Below, one piece after another: positions 1 to 8,725 of a DNA stretch of 64,000 bases. Made by a program: the position numbers and the translations under genes. The notes under the pieces are model-generated. The model worked only from the letters and a program-made list of their open reading frames with translations, did no database searches and had not been told where the DNA came from. The DNA is from WQXF01 sp031552825 (lineage in GTDB: Bacteria > Bacillota > Clostridia > Christensenellales > Aristaeellaceae): positions 47,898-111,897 of the forward strand of contig JAVBMD010000005.1 of assembly GCA_031552825.1 (NCBI GenBank), read 5' to 3'. Numbering within the stretch: position 1 is the stretch's first letter; each line of letters starts with the position of its first letter.

Positions 1-451
1 CGTTGGGCGCCTTGAGGCGGAAGAAGGAAAGCATCAGGATGGCCAGCGAGATGCCGATCACCACCACCAGCGCGATCACATACAGCTCCGCGCCGAGCAG
101 GATGCCCATCGTCAGCGCCCAGAACATGTAGGCGGTGTCCATCGGATCCTTGACGGCGGTGCGGAAGCGCACGATGGACAGCGCGCCGACCATGCCCATC
201 GAAAGCTGGATGTTGGTCTTGATGCACATGACCACCGGCGTGGTGATCAGCGTGAGCATAATCAGCGTGTTGGCGAAGTTGGGGCTGAACAACACCCCGC
301 GAAAGGCCTTGCGGTATACCAGCGCGATAATCATACCGACGAGCAGACCCATGCCCAGCGCGATAATCATTTTCAGCGGGGTAAGCGCGGCGAATTGTTG
401 TTGAAAAAAGTCCAGAATGCCGGTGTCGGAACGGATGACGTTGCTGTTCAT
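1..451 (-). CDS. DUF4956 family membrane protein (partial, 3' end outside window)
   Basis: The first 150 codons are read on the minus strand from ATG at 451, preceded by a strong RBS (AGAGGAGG). The protein begins MNSNVIRSDTGILDFF and has several hydrophobic helices, with a GMGLLVGMIIALVYRKAF segment typical of DUF4956 membrane proteins. It lies 47 bp downstream of the CotH-like gene on the same strand, so the two are probably co-transcribed. DUF4956, CotH and a VTC-type polyphosphate polymerase are often neighbours in Clostridia (known from the families); the third partner would lie left of position 1 and is not seen. Biochemical function is unknown. Confidence 0.8.
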   Translation of the reverse strand, partial: MNSNVIRSDTGILDFFQQQFAALTPLKMIIALGMGLLVGMIIALVYRKAFRGVLFSPNFANTLIMLTLITTPVVMCIKTNIQLSMGMVGALSIVRFRTAVKDPMDTAYMFWALTMGILLGAELYVIALVVVIGISLAILMLSFFRLKAPN

Positions 452-498
452 GCGGAAAGTCCTCCTCTGAAATAAAGCTGCTTTTGCATAGGGATTAT

Positions 499-3400
499 TT
501 ATTCTTCGGCCGGCAAATCGGGGCGCGGGCCAAAGTAATCCAGCATCTGGGATTCGGATAGCTCGAAGTGCTCCTGCACCATGCCCCAGAAAATATTGGG
601 GCGCTTGTTGATGACGTTGCGCGCGCGCTCCACGCGGATCTGCCAGTAGCTGTACGCGCCCTCGGGGTTCTTGGGTACGTCGAAGCTTACCTGCTTGGGC
701 ATCTCGTCGGCCCAGCGGCTGTTGTGCATGGGCATCTCATCCTGGATTTCCGCCAGCATTTCATCGAACATGGGCAGGATGTTTTCCGGGGTAAAGATGT
801 CTTGGAAAAGCACGCCCATCCGGCGCAGGAACTTATCGCGCATCTCGGGATTCTCCAGCACGGCGCGGATCAGCTTGTTGTTGATGCGCTGCGCGCCCAT
901 GCCCTTGGGGTTGAGCACATAGCCCGGCCCGCCGCTCTTGGAATCGAACAGCCCCCAGTCCATATCGTAGAGGATCCACTTCCATTTGTTGCCCTCGCCG
1001 CGCTTTTTGTAGAAGCGGATGTTGCCCGGATCGGTGTTGCCGATGTACATTTCATAGATGAAATAATCGAACATGTTGTCGATGTCGACGCGGTCGGCGA
1101 CGTACTGCATCGCCTCCGGGTCCTTGAGGTCGTGCCCCTCGACGTATTCGATGAGCTTCTTGTATTCGGAGTTGCTGCCCCAAGTGATCTGGCTGCTGCT
1201 GGTGCCGCTGGATTCGAGGATGTCCATTGCGTCGGGGTCGTCCCAACCCTCGTGCTGCGCGACGAAGTAGCGGTTGACGCGCTCGCGCATGTTGTAGTGT
1301 CCCCAATATTTTCCGTTTAGGTACACGATGACCGGCCGCCACGCTTGGGTGAGCACCGTGGTGTCCGGCATTTGCGCGGCGACGCGCGCTTGCAGACCGT
1401 CGAGCACCCGGGTGTAGAGGCCGTCCTGCCCGCCGTTGCGCAGGGCGATGGCCTTGTACCGCTCAAAGGGGCGGTCCGGGAACAGCGGGTACTCGAACCA
1501 GCCGGTGCCGAAGCGCTTCTTGGCGTTGACCGAGAAGGACTTCTGCGGCATATCTAGCGAGTATTGACCCATGACGTGGAAATCCATGCCGCTGGATAGT
1601 GCTTGGCTGCCATCCTTCATGTACAGCTCGATAAAGCCGTCGTAATGCAGCTTTTTGCCGAAGGTGGCGAAATCTTCGCGGTCGCCGGTCTTGCGGTACC
1701 AAGGGCGCGCCCAAGTCTCGCGATCCAGGTTGCCGTCGGCCAGCATGCCGGTATCGTGGTTCCATACGTTGTCCGGATCGGTGACCAGCGAGACGACCGG
1801 CAGCGAATGGTATACCGATATAAAGAAGGTTTGCGTGATGACCGGCGAGGGGCTCAGCCCGGCTTGATAGCTGCGGGCGCGCACCACCGTGGTGGAAGGC
1901 ACCTCGAAGGGCGCGGTGTAGATGGGCGAGGATTCGTTGGGCTCAGTCGCGTCGAGCGTGTAGCGAACCTGCGCGCCCTCGGGCACCTTGAACTCCACCA
2001 GAAGCGGGCGCGGATACATGCCGCCTCGGGTTACGAAGCTCGGCACCTCGGCAAAGCCGTCAAAGCCCACGCTGTTGGCCGCGCCGGGGGTAGGTTGCGC
2101 ATAATAAAAAAGGCCGCCTTGGCCCGGCGTTCTGCCGTAAGTGAGATCAGGGAGAAGCTGCGGAACCACCAGCTTGTCCAAGATTTTTCCTGCTGGATCG
2201 CATAGGACGATGGTTTCCCCGGCGCTGGACACCCGATAATTGGTATGCATGCCGCCGGATTTATCGACGGTATTGGTGCCGTCGCAATACACCAGCAGGT
2301 ATTGCCCGGGCTGGAGCACCGTCTGCGGAAAGCGCCACTTGCGCGGGAAGTTGATACTATCGGACAGGCCGTAGCCAGACAGATCCACCGACTCGCGGCC
2401 GTAGTTGAACAGCTCGATCCAGTCGGCGCCGGTGGCGCCGTTGGGCAGCGTCGTCGCCACGTTGGAGGACATCACCTCGGTGATGGCGATGCCGGAAGGG
2501 TTGGCGGCGATCAGGCGGTCGTTCATTATCATGCTGCTTGCCCGGGTGTTGGGCATGCCCGGGGTGGGGTTGGTAAACACCTGCCAGCTGCGGTCGCTGC
2601 CTTCCTTGCGCCCCCAGGATTGATCGGCGGGCAGCACCTCATAGGAGGTCTGGTCGATCATCTGGCCGTGGAAGTCGCTGAGGATCACGGTCTCTTTATC
2701 GGCGCTTAGGTTGAAGTTGGTGTGCGGATGCAGGCCTTCGCCGCCGGGTCGATCCTTGCCCGAGGCAAATACCAGATAATACTCGTGCGGGCCGATCACC
2801 GCGCCCTCCGGGAAGCGCCATTTGGTGCGCTTATCGGGGTTGTCGCTCAAGGCGTACTTGGAGAGATCGATGGTCTTGTCGCTGTTGTTGTAAATCTCGA
2901 TCCAATCAGAGGATTCGTCGTCCTCGTCGATCAGGGTGGTGCGGTTGGAGGCCACCATTTCGTTGAGCATCAGGATGTCGGCCTCGAGGAAGGTGGAGCT
3001 CTTGAAGGCGTTGTGGCCCTCCTGCGTGTTGTCGAAGCCCGGGCTGAACATGTCGGTGGTGATCCAGCCGTCAAACACCTTGGCGTAGGAAAGGTCGCCG
3101 GTCATCATCGGCACGGTGAGCTTTTCGATGACGGTGCCTTCCGGGCCGAATAGAAATAGCTCCTCGCCTGCGGAGGAAATCTTGAACTTGGCATGATAGG
3201 TTTTGCCGGAGACCGATTGCGCGCTGTCGTCGGCGAATATCACCACATGCCCGCCGGGCTCAAGCACCACGCCGGTGGGGAAGGTAAAGATGATCTTGTC
3301 CTCACGGTCCGATACGCCGTAGCCGTCTAAGTGGAGGGGCGCGGTGCCCTCGTTGGTCAGTTCCAGCCAATCACCGAAGTTGCCGTTTTCATCGGGATAC

Positions 3401-3627
3401 GCGGTTTTGTTGGAGGACATGACCTCGGTGATGTGCAGCGAAGGCACCGCCTTGCCGATGGTGCCGTCGGCCTGCACGACGGTGGTGGCAGCCTGCGGCT
3501 CGGGCGTGAGTAGCACGGCGGCTAACAACAGCACGCCGAATAACGCCAAGAGCAGGGGAATGCCCTTGGACGGTTGCGCTCTTTTGGTGCGCCTCGCGGG
3601 CGCTTGCTTGGATGGACGATCATGCAT
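499..3627 (-). CDS. CotH-type kinase domain protein with three lamin-tail domains
   Basis: 1042 aa, exported or membrane-anchored through a hydrophobic N-terminal segment (about residues 23-40). Three lamin-tail (LTD) repeats follow, beginning with ITEVMSSN near residue 66, LNEMVASN near 218 and ITEVMSSN near 380, each with a DWIEL/DWLEL motif. A chitobiase/hexosaminidase C-terminal-type beta domain (YTLDATEPNESSP) comes next. The C-terminal half is a CotH kinase-like domain with WGHYNMRERVNRYF and the metal-binding motif YDMDWGLFD. CotH proteins phosphorylate spore-coat or secreted proteins; LTD and chitobiase-like domains are usually adhesive. The arrangement suggests a cell-surface or spore-surface protein. 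The RBS AAAGGAG precedes the ATG. Substrate is unknown. Confidence 0.88.
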   Translation of the reverse strand: MHDRPSKQAPARRTKRAQPSKGIPLLLALFGVLLLAAVLLTPEPQAATTVVQADGTIGKAVPSLHITEVMSSNKTAYPDENGNFGDWLELTNEGTAPLHLDGYGVSDREDKIIFTFPTGVVLEPGGHVVIFADDSAQSVSGKTYHAKFKISSAGEELFLFGPEGTVIEKLTVPMMTGDLSYAKVFDGWITTDMFSPGFDNTQEGHNAFKSSTFLEADILMLNEMVASNRTTLIDEDDESSDWIEIYNNSDKTIDLSKYALSDNPDKRTKWRFPEGAVIGPHEYYLVFASGKDRPGGEGLHPHTNFNLSADKETVILSDFHGQMIDQTSYEVLPADQSWGRKEGSDRSWQVFTNPTPGMPNTRASSMIMNDRLIAANPSGIAITEVMSSNVATTLPNGATGADWIELFNYGRESVDLSGYGLSDSINFPRKWRFPQTVLQPGQYLLVYCDGTNTVDKSGGMHTNYRVSSAGETIVLCDPAGKILDKLVVPQLLPDLTYGRTPGQGGLFYYAQPTPGAANSVGFDGFAEVPSFVTRGGMYPRPLLVEFKVPEGAQVRYTLDATEPNESSPIYTAPFEVPSTTVVRARSYQAGLSPSPVITQTFFISVYHSLPVVSLVTDPDNVWNHDTGMLADGNLDRETWARPWYRKTGDREDFATFGKKLHYDGFIELYMKDGSQALSSGMDFHVMGQYSLDMPQKSFSVNAKKRFGTGWFEYPLFPDRPFERYKAIALRNGGQDGLYTRVLDGLQARVAAQMPDTTVLTQAWRPVIVYLNGKYWGHYNMRERVNRYFVAQHEGWDDPDAMDILESSGTSSSQITWGSNSEYKKLIEYVEGHDLKDPEAMQYVADRVDIDNMFDYFIYEMYIGNTDPGNIRFYKKRGEGNKWKWILYDMDWGLFDSKSGGPGYVLNPKGMGAQRINNKLIRAVLENPEMRDKFLRRMGVLFQDIFTPENILPMFDEMLAEIQDEMPMHNSRWADEMPKQVSFDVPKNPEGAYSYWQIRVERARNVINKRPNIFWGMVQEHFELSESQMLDYFGPRPDLPAEE

Positions 3628-3818
3628 GCCGGGAAGTGACTCCTTTCACATGTGGAAAGAAAATATGTGCTCTTGCTAGTATACCACACTACCTATAAGA
3701 CGATCCACCTTTTCCTTTTGTTTCGCACGAATTTTTCCAGCGGCAAAGGCAAGCGGGCGACATGAGGAGTTTGCCCCCACGCATAGGCTGATAGTGACGA
3801 AACGCGAAAAAGGCGGTT

Positions 3819-4718
3819 GTGAGCTTGTTATTCGGCGTCGTATTCAGCGGAATGGGGATTTATGCGGCATCGCAGCTGGGCGTGCTGCGGGCGCTTGAGG
3901 AGAACGGGCTGGCGCCGGAGGCGCTGGTGGGCGTCGGCGCGGGCGCGTGGATCGCCGGGCTATATGCGTGCAACCCCAGCGCCAAGGCGGTGCAGGAAGC
4001 GGCGCGTGAGATCTGTCGGCAGGGCAAACGGCTGATCGACGGGGGCGGCATAAGGGGGTGGCTAAGCGGCGGCATGCAAAAGCGCGGGCTGATTCGCGGG
4101 GATCGCATCGCGGCGCTGCTGGAGGAGCAGACCGGCCACCGCGCGCTGGGGGAGGTGGACGTATCGCTGGCCATCCCGACCATCGCGCTGCCCACGCGCA
4201 AGACGCTGGTGTTCGCCAGCCATTGCCCGCGCGACGGGGAGGAGTTGGTGTGGACGCGGCAGGCCTCGGTGGCGCTGGCGATCCGCGCGGCGCTGGCGGC
4301 GCCGGTGCTGGTCGAGCCGGCGCTTTGGATGGGGGTGCCGCTGATCGGCGCGGCGGGGATGCACACCGCGATCACGGCGCTGCGCCAGCTTGCCCCGGCG
4401 CAGGCGTTGCTGGTGGATGCCGGGGCGCAGCGGCCGCGCGGCAAGCTTGGGCTATGGGATGTGTCGGCGTTGAGCATCGGGGCGGCGGACACGGCGCACG
4501 CGGCGCTGTATCCATTGGAGTGGCGAATGCTTACGCCGCGCTTGCCGGAGAACCTGCGCGTCACCTCGATGGAGGCGCTGGAGCTTTGTACAGAAATTGG
4601 CTATGAGGCGGCGCAGGAAGCGCTGCCGCGCATTCGGGCGGCCATCGGCAGGCAGCAAGGGAAGGTGCTTCCCTTTCAGCAGCGGTTTTCGCAGCGCCGC
4701 GATGTGCCGCCTAGTTGA
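3819..4718 (+). CDS. Patatin-like phospholipase family protein, catalytic residues lost
   Basis: 299 aa from a GTG start; the RBS is weak, and an in-frame ATG about ten codons in is an alternative. The N-terminus has the patatin layout: oxyanion-type loop VVFSGMGIYAASQLGVL, then GVGAGAWIAGLYA where active enzymes have GxSxG. Residue 40 is Gly instead of the nucleophilic Ser. The second catalytic motif (usually VDGG after an A-x-x-x-P helix) reads LIGAAG near residues 175-180, so the catalytic Asp is also missing. The frame is open and codon use matches neighbours, so this looks like a maintained non-catalytic homologue rather than a decaying gene. It ends convergently with the caspase-like gene, overlapping it by 8 bp. 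Confidence 0.75.
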   Translation: MSLLFGVVFSGMGIYAASQLGVLRALEENGLAPEALVGVGAGAWIAGLYACNPSAKAVQEAAREICRQGKRLIDGGGIRGWLSGGMQKRGLIRGDRIAALLEEQTGHRALGEVDVSLAIPTIALPTRKTLVFASHCPRDGEELVWTRQASVALAIRAALAAPVLVEPALWMGVPLIGAAGMHTAITALRQLAPAQALLVDAGAQRPRGKLGLWDVSALSIGAADTAHAALYPLEWRMLTPRLPENLRVTSMEALELCTEIGYEAAQEALPRIRAAIGRQQGKVLPFQQRFSQRRDVPPS

Positions 4719-6237
4719 GCAGCTCGATTTCGGTGCTGGCCTCGCAAAGCGTACCGGCGACCCGCGTGGAGGCGCGCAGGGTGTATAGCCCCGGCGGAAC
4801 GCGCTTGCCTTGGGCGTCGCATCCGTCCCAATAGAATAGGCTGCCCTCCGGCAGCAGGCGCATCGGGCGGCTGGCTTGGTCGGTGGCCAAGCGGCGCACC
4901 GGATTGCCGTATACATCGTACACGCCGACGGTGAGGCGAACCGGAAATTCGTGTACCACCTGCAGCGCCAGCTCGTCGCCCTCGGCCAAGGAGAATTGCT
5001 CGCCGAAGGCGTCCACGCGCAACTTCGGATCGCCCTCGGCGGGGATGACGGTCAGCAGCTTGCTGAAGAACACGTCGGGGCCGTTGTCGGTCAGCGTCAT
5101 GATCTGCATGAGCACATAGCCGGAGGTGTCGGCGTCGATATCGCCAATCTCGATGGTGCGCTGCTTGCGCCCCGGCTGCACAGTGCCGTCGGAGCTGTCG
5201 GAGGCGTCGGGCTCATAGGTGTCGAGCTGCAGGGTGGCGTTGTCCCAATCCCACGCGCCACCCTTGGAGAACACCAACTGGTATTGCAGGCGGACCGGCT
5301 GATGCACGGTGAAGGAAAACTCGATGGCCGGGTCTTCTTGCGAGAGGGTATCGGAGGTGAAGGAGATCGAGGAGAGCAGCCTGTCGGCAGCCTGCGGTCG
5401 CTTGGCGCGCGGATCGTAGCGGAAGAGCACGCTTTCGTCGTCCTGCGGATAGACATGCGTGGTGGAACTGCCGTGATTGCCCAGCAGGTAGGTATATATT
5501 TCCTTGAGCGTGATTTCGCCATCGCGGTTCAAATCGGCGTCGTACCGGCCGCCCAAGCCTAGGCCGTTGGCCAGCGTTTTGGCGAAGAAGGAGCTGCCTT
5601 GGGAAAGGAAGCGGTATTCCTCGGCGCTGCTCCAGTTCCAAGAGAGCTCGTTGCCTCCGGCGGAGGTCAGCACCTTAAAATCCGGTCGGTGAAACGGCAG
5701 CACCGGTTGGTCGTTGAGGTTGGGGGTGACGCCCTTGCCCATCAGCGCGCCGGAGTTGCATGCGTCTACCAGCACCAGCTTGACGCCGGGAACGTCGGCG
5801 AGCAACGCCTCCAATTCCGCGCCGGATAAGTCGGTTTCGTTCTCGCCGTCCGACAGGGTGAGCTCCGCGGGGTATTCCGGCGCCATCGGGCTGAAGCGCC
5901 CGTGTGTGCTAATGTAAAAAAGGCAGATATCCCCGGGCTGGGCGGAGGCATAGGCGGTCTTGATCGCGGCGGAAAGCTCCTCCTTGGTGCCGATGCTGTT
6001 TATCTCGGTGCGCAAGGAGAGCGGAGAATCGTTCATTTGGCTGAGCACTTCGGTGAGCGTGTTTACATTGTTGGAGGGCGAGGGCGCAAGGCTGGGGAGG
6101 GATAAAAAGTTATCGCAGGAAACCAGCAGCGCATGCATCCGGGGCGCGGCGGCGCGGGCGGCAGCGGGCGGCAAACAGGCGAACAAGGCGCACACGGCCA
6201 TGCAGCGAACCACTCGGCGCAGCCACAAATTTCGCAT
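4711..6237 (-). CDS. Secreted caspase-like (peptidase C14) protein
   Basis: 508 aa with a cleavable signal peptide (residues about 1-31, ending ARAAA). The caspase-fold dyad is present: His112 in YISTHGRF and Cys160 in LVDACNSG. A calcium-binding EF-hand/dockerin-like loop (DADLNRDGEITLKE) lies near residues 233-247. The C-terminal 110 residues resemble an FlgD-type Ig-like domain (WDGCDAQGKRVPPGLYTL), a common surface-attachment module. It is therefore probably an extracellular or cell-wall cysteine protease of the metacaspase/clostripain-like group that cuts after basic residues; target unknown. The RBS (CAGGAG) and ATG are clear. Confidence 0.85.
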   Translation of the reverse strand: MRNLWLRRVVRCMAVCALFACLPPAAARAAAPRMHALLVSCDNFLSLPSLAPSPSNNVNTLTEVLSQMNDSPLSLRTEINSIGTKEELSAAIKTAYASAQPGDICLFYISTHGRFSPMAPEYPAELTLSDGENETDLSGAELEALLADVPGVKLVLVDACNSGALMGKGVTPNLNDQPVLPFHRPDFKVLTSAGGNELSWNWSSAEEYRFLSQGSSFFAKTLANGLGLGGRYDADLNRDGEITLKEIYTYLLGNHGSSTTHVYPQDDESVLFRYDPRAKRPQAADRLLSSISFTSDTLSQEDPAIEFSFTVHQPVRLQYQLVFSKGGAWDWDNATLQLDTYEPDASDSSDGTVQPGRKQRTIEIGDIDADTSGYVLMQIMTLTDNGPDVFFSKLLTVIPAEGDPKLRVDAFGEQFSLAEGDELALQVVHEFPVRLTVGVYDVYGNPVRRLATDQASRPMRLLPEGSLFYWDGCDAQGKRVPPGLYTLRASTRVAGTLCEASTEIELLN

Positions 6238-6290
6238 ACTTGTCTCCTGTTTTGCAATAATTTACATTGCGTTCTACAAGCTGTAGTAAG

Positions 6291-6299
6291 AGTATAGCA
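6291..6299 (-). promoter_or_regulatory. Extended -10 promoter of the caspase-like gene
   Basis: On the minus strand the sequence reads TGCTATACT, an extended -10 element about 55 bp upstream of the caspase-like start codon. No good -35 box lies at 16-18 bp, as is common for TGn-type promoters. Confidence 0.5.
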
Positions 6300-6401
6300 C
6301 AACTGCAGACGCTTGAACAGTGGGTGTTCCTATAGAAAATGGGCAATAAAACCATTTATTTATTAGACGAATAAAGGGTGCAAAAGGTTTGCATATTAAC
6401 C

Positions 6402-6435
6402 AAAAAGACGAAGGAAAAAATTCCTTCGTCTTTTT
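6402..6435 (-). terminator. Rho-independent terminator after groEL
   Basis: A 15-bp perfect inverted repeat (AAAAAGACGAAGGAA / TTCCTTCGTCTTTTT) with a 4-nt loop, 40 bp beyond the groEL stop. It has T-runs in both orientations and so could act on both strands. Confidence 0.85.
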
Positions 6436-6475
6436 GTAGATAGTGTACAGAATTTTCGCGGATTGTGCGTGCGGA

Positions 6476-8107
6476 TTAGTACATGCCGCCCATGCCGCCG
6501 CCCTGGGGCATCGGAGGCGGGGGATTCTTGTCCGGCAGGTCGGCGACCAGCGACTCGGTGGTCAGCACCATCGCGGCCACGGAGGCGGCGTTTTGCAGCG
6601 CGGAACGGGCGACCTTGGTCGGATCGATGATGCCGCGGGTCACCATGTCGGTGTACTCGCCCTTGAGCGCATCGTAGCCGTAGCCGACCTTCTCGCTCTT
6701 CTTGAGCGTCTCGACGATGACCGAGCCTTCGATGCCAGCGTTGGTAGCGATCTGGCGGATCGGCTCCTCCAGCGCGCGCAGCACGATCTGCACGCCGGTC
6801 TTGGCGTCGCCGGTGAACTTGGTCAGCTCGGCGGCAACCTTGCCCAGCACGGCCAGCAGCGCGGTGCCGCCGCCGGGTACGATGCCCTCTTCCACAGCGG
6901 CGCGGGTGGCGGCCAGCGCGTCCTCGATGCGCAGCTTGCGCTCCTTCATTTCGATCTCGGTGGCGGCGCCGACGGAGATCACCGCCACGCCCCCGGCCAG
7001 CTTGGCCAGACGCTCCTGCAGCTTTTCCTTATCGTAATCGCTGGTGGTGTCCTCGATCTGCGCGCGGATGGAGTTGATGCGCGCCTTGATTTCGTTGGAG
7101 TCTCCAGCGCCTTCGACGATGGTGGTGTTCTCTTTGTCTACCTTAACTTGGCGCGCCGAGCCCAGCATTTCCATCGTGGCGTCCTTGAGCTCGAAGCCCA
7201 GTTCCTCGCTGATAACCTGGCCGCCGGTGAGGATGGCGATATCCTGCAGCATGGCTTTGCGGCGGTCGCCGAAGCCGGGCGCCTTGACGGCGACGCAGTT
7301 GAAGGTGCCGCGCAGCTTGTTGACGATCAGCGTTGCCAGCGCCTCGCCCTCGACGTCCTCGGCGATGAGCAGCAGCTTCTTGCCCGCCTGCACCACCTGC
7401 TCCAGCACCGGCAGGATCTCTTGGATGTTGGAGATCTTCTTGTCGGTGATTAGGATCAGCGGATTGTCGAGCAGCGCTTCCATCTTTTCGGTATCGGTCA
7501 CCATGTAGGAAGAGCAGTAACCGCGGTCGAACTGCATGCCCTCGACGACGTTGAGCTCGGTCTTCATCGTCTTGGCTTCCTCGACGGTGATGACGCCGTC
7601 GTTGCCGACCTTCTCCATCGCGTCGGAGATCAGCTGGCCTACGCTGTCATCGCCTGCCGAGATGGCGGCGACCTGCGCGATGGCCTGCTTGTTCTCGATG
7701 GGCTTGGAGAGATCCTTGAGCCCTTCGACGGCGGCCTCGGTGGCGGCCTCGATGCCGCGCTTGAGCACCATCGGGTTGGCGCCTGCGGCCAGGTTCTTGA
7801 GGCCTTCGCGCACGATGGCCTGCGCCAGCAGCGTGGCGGTGGTGGTGCCGTCGCCAGCGACGTCATTGGTCTTGGTGGCGACTTCCTTCACCAGCTGCGC
7901 GCCCATGTTCTCGAAGGCGTCTTCGAGCTCGATTTCCTTGGCGATGGTCACGCCGTCGTTGGTAATCAGCGGCGCGCCGTATTTCTTATCGAGCACAACG
8001 TTGCGGCCCTTGGGTCCGAGCGTGATCTTGACGGTATCGGCCAGCACGTTCATGCCCCGTTCCAGCGAGCGGCGAGCTTCCTCGCCGAAAATGATTTGCT
8101 TTGCCAT
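6476..8107 (-). CDS. groEL: Chaperonin GroEL (Hsp60)
   Basis: 543 aa from the ATG at 8107 (MAKQIIFGEEARRSLERG). An upstream in-frame ATG at 8125 is rejected because it would place the RBS (AAGGAGGAACC) inside the coding region. All GroEL hallmarks are present: GPKGRNVVLDKKYG, the GDGTTTATLLA ATP-binding segment and a C-terminal GGGMGGM tail, here short. It forms the 14-mer ATP-dependent folding chamber with GroES in the cytoplasm. Co-transcribed with groES 36 bp upstream and controlled by the CIRCE element. Confidence 0.98.
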   Translation of the reverse strand: MAKQIIFGEEARRSLERGMNVLADTVKITLGPKGRNVVLDKKYGAPLITNDGVTIAKEIELEDAFENMGAQLVKEVATKTNDVAGDGTTTATLLAQAIVREGLKNLAAGANPMVLKRGIEAATEAAVEGLKDLSKPIENKQAIAQVAAISAGDDSVGQLISDAMEKVGNDGVITVEEAKTMKTELNVVEGMQFDRGYCSSYMVTDTEKMEALLDNPLILITDKKISNIQEILPVLEQVVQAGKKLLLIAEDVEGEALATLIVNKLRGTFNCVAVKAPGFGDRRKAMLQDIAILTGGQVISEELGFELKDATMEMLGSARQVKVDKENTTIVEGAGDSNEIKARINSIRAQIEDTTSDYDKEKLQERLAKLAGGVAVISVGAATEIEMKERKLRIEDALAATRAAVEEGIVPGGGTALLAVLGKVAAELTKFTGDAKTGVQIVLRALEEPIRQIATNAGIEGSVIVETLKKSEKVGYGYDALKGEYTDMVTRGIIDPTKVARSALQNAASVAAMVLTTESLVADLPDKNPPPPMPQGGGMGGMY

Positions 8108-8143
8108 GTTGGGTTCCTCCTTCAAATTTCTTCGGCTAATGGA

Positions 8144-8428
8144 TTACTCTACGACGGCCAGAATGTCGTTCTGGCGCACGATAATCAGCTCTTCGCCATC
8201 GATCTTGACCTCGGTGCCGGCGTACTTGGAATAGATCACCTTCTGGCCGACCTTCACCTGCATGGTGATCTCCTTGCCGTCGATCACGCCGCCGGGGCCT
8301 ACGGCCAGCACCTTTGCCATCTGCGGCTTTTCCTTGGCGGCGCCGGGCAGCACGATGCCGGACTTGGTGGTCTCCTCGGATTCGATATTCTGGATGACCA
8401 CGCGATCGCTGAGGGGTTTCACGTTCAT
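8144..8428 (-). CDS. groES: Co-chaperonin GroES (Hsp10)
   Basis: 94 aa from ATG at 8428 (MNVKPLSDRVVIQ), preceded by RBS AAAGGAGG. The longer reading from 8464 would include this RBS and is rejected. The mobile loop (EETTKSGIVLPGAAKEKPQ) and the ending EELIIVRQNDILAVVE are typical. It caps GroEL. First gene of the groESL operon, 64 bp downstream of CIRCE. Confidence 0.98.
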   Translation of the reverse strand: MNVKPLSDRVVIQNIESEETTKSGIVLPGAAKEKPQMAKVLAVGPGGVIDGKEITMQVKVGQKVIYSKYAGTEVKIDGEELIIVRQNDILAVVE

Positions 8429-8491
8429 GACGATATCCTCCTTTAAATTAAGATGCCTCTCCAACAGCGGATGCTGTGCGTCTTTGGGTTG

Positions 8492-8518
8492 TTAGCACTC
8501 GACGCAAGTGAGTGCTAA
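8492..8518 (-). promoter_or_regulatory. CIRCE operator (HrcA binding site)
   Basis: Perfect match to the CIRCE consensus TTAGCACTC-N9-GAGTGCTAA, located between the groESL promoter and groES. This is the known target of the heat-shock repressor HrcA; hrcA itself is not in the window. Confidence 0.97.
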
Positions 8519-8531
8519 CAGAAACAATGTT

Positions 8532-8560
8532 AGTGTAATGCAAACCCGCTTTTGTGGCAA
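8532..8560 (-). promoter_or_regulatory. groESL sigma-A promoter
   Basis: Minus strand TTGCCA, 17-bp spacer, TACACT. The start site would fall a few bases upstream of CIRCE, so HrcA bound there would block transcription. Confidence 0.75.
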
Positions 8561-8667
8561 GAGGAGCCAGCATGTGAATTTCATGAAAAATCGCTGTTAT
8601 AGACGAAAAATATGAGATTATCTCGCAAATGCTTCCGCAAACACAAAAAATCTCTTGTTTTCTATCG

Positions 8668-8695
8668 TTGGCGCATCGCGCGCGCGTGATACAAT
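8668..8695 (+). promoter_or_regulatory. mutY promoter
   Basis: TTGGCG, 16-bp spacer, TACAAT. The predicted start lies about 25 bp upstream of the mutY GTG and its RBS (GAGAGGGGGG). Confidence 0.6.
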
Positions 8696-8725
8696 AGGCG
8701 GACGAGGCATGAGAGGGGGGCGCGC

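Noticed and set aside
568..1320. Long plus-strand ORF opposite the CotH gene
   Set aside because: Shadow of a GC-rich coding region; the minus frame has clear domains, the plus frame has none and no RBS. Many similar antisense ORFs (for example at 6443-7453 and 31613-32446) were dropped for the same reason.
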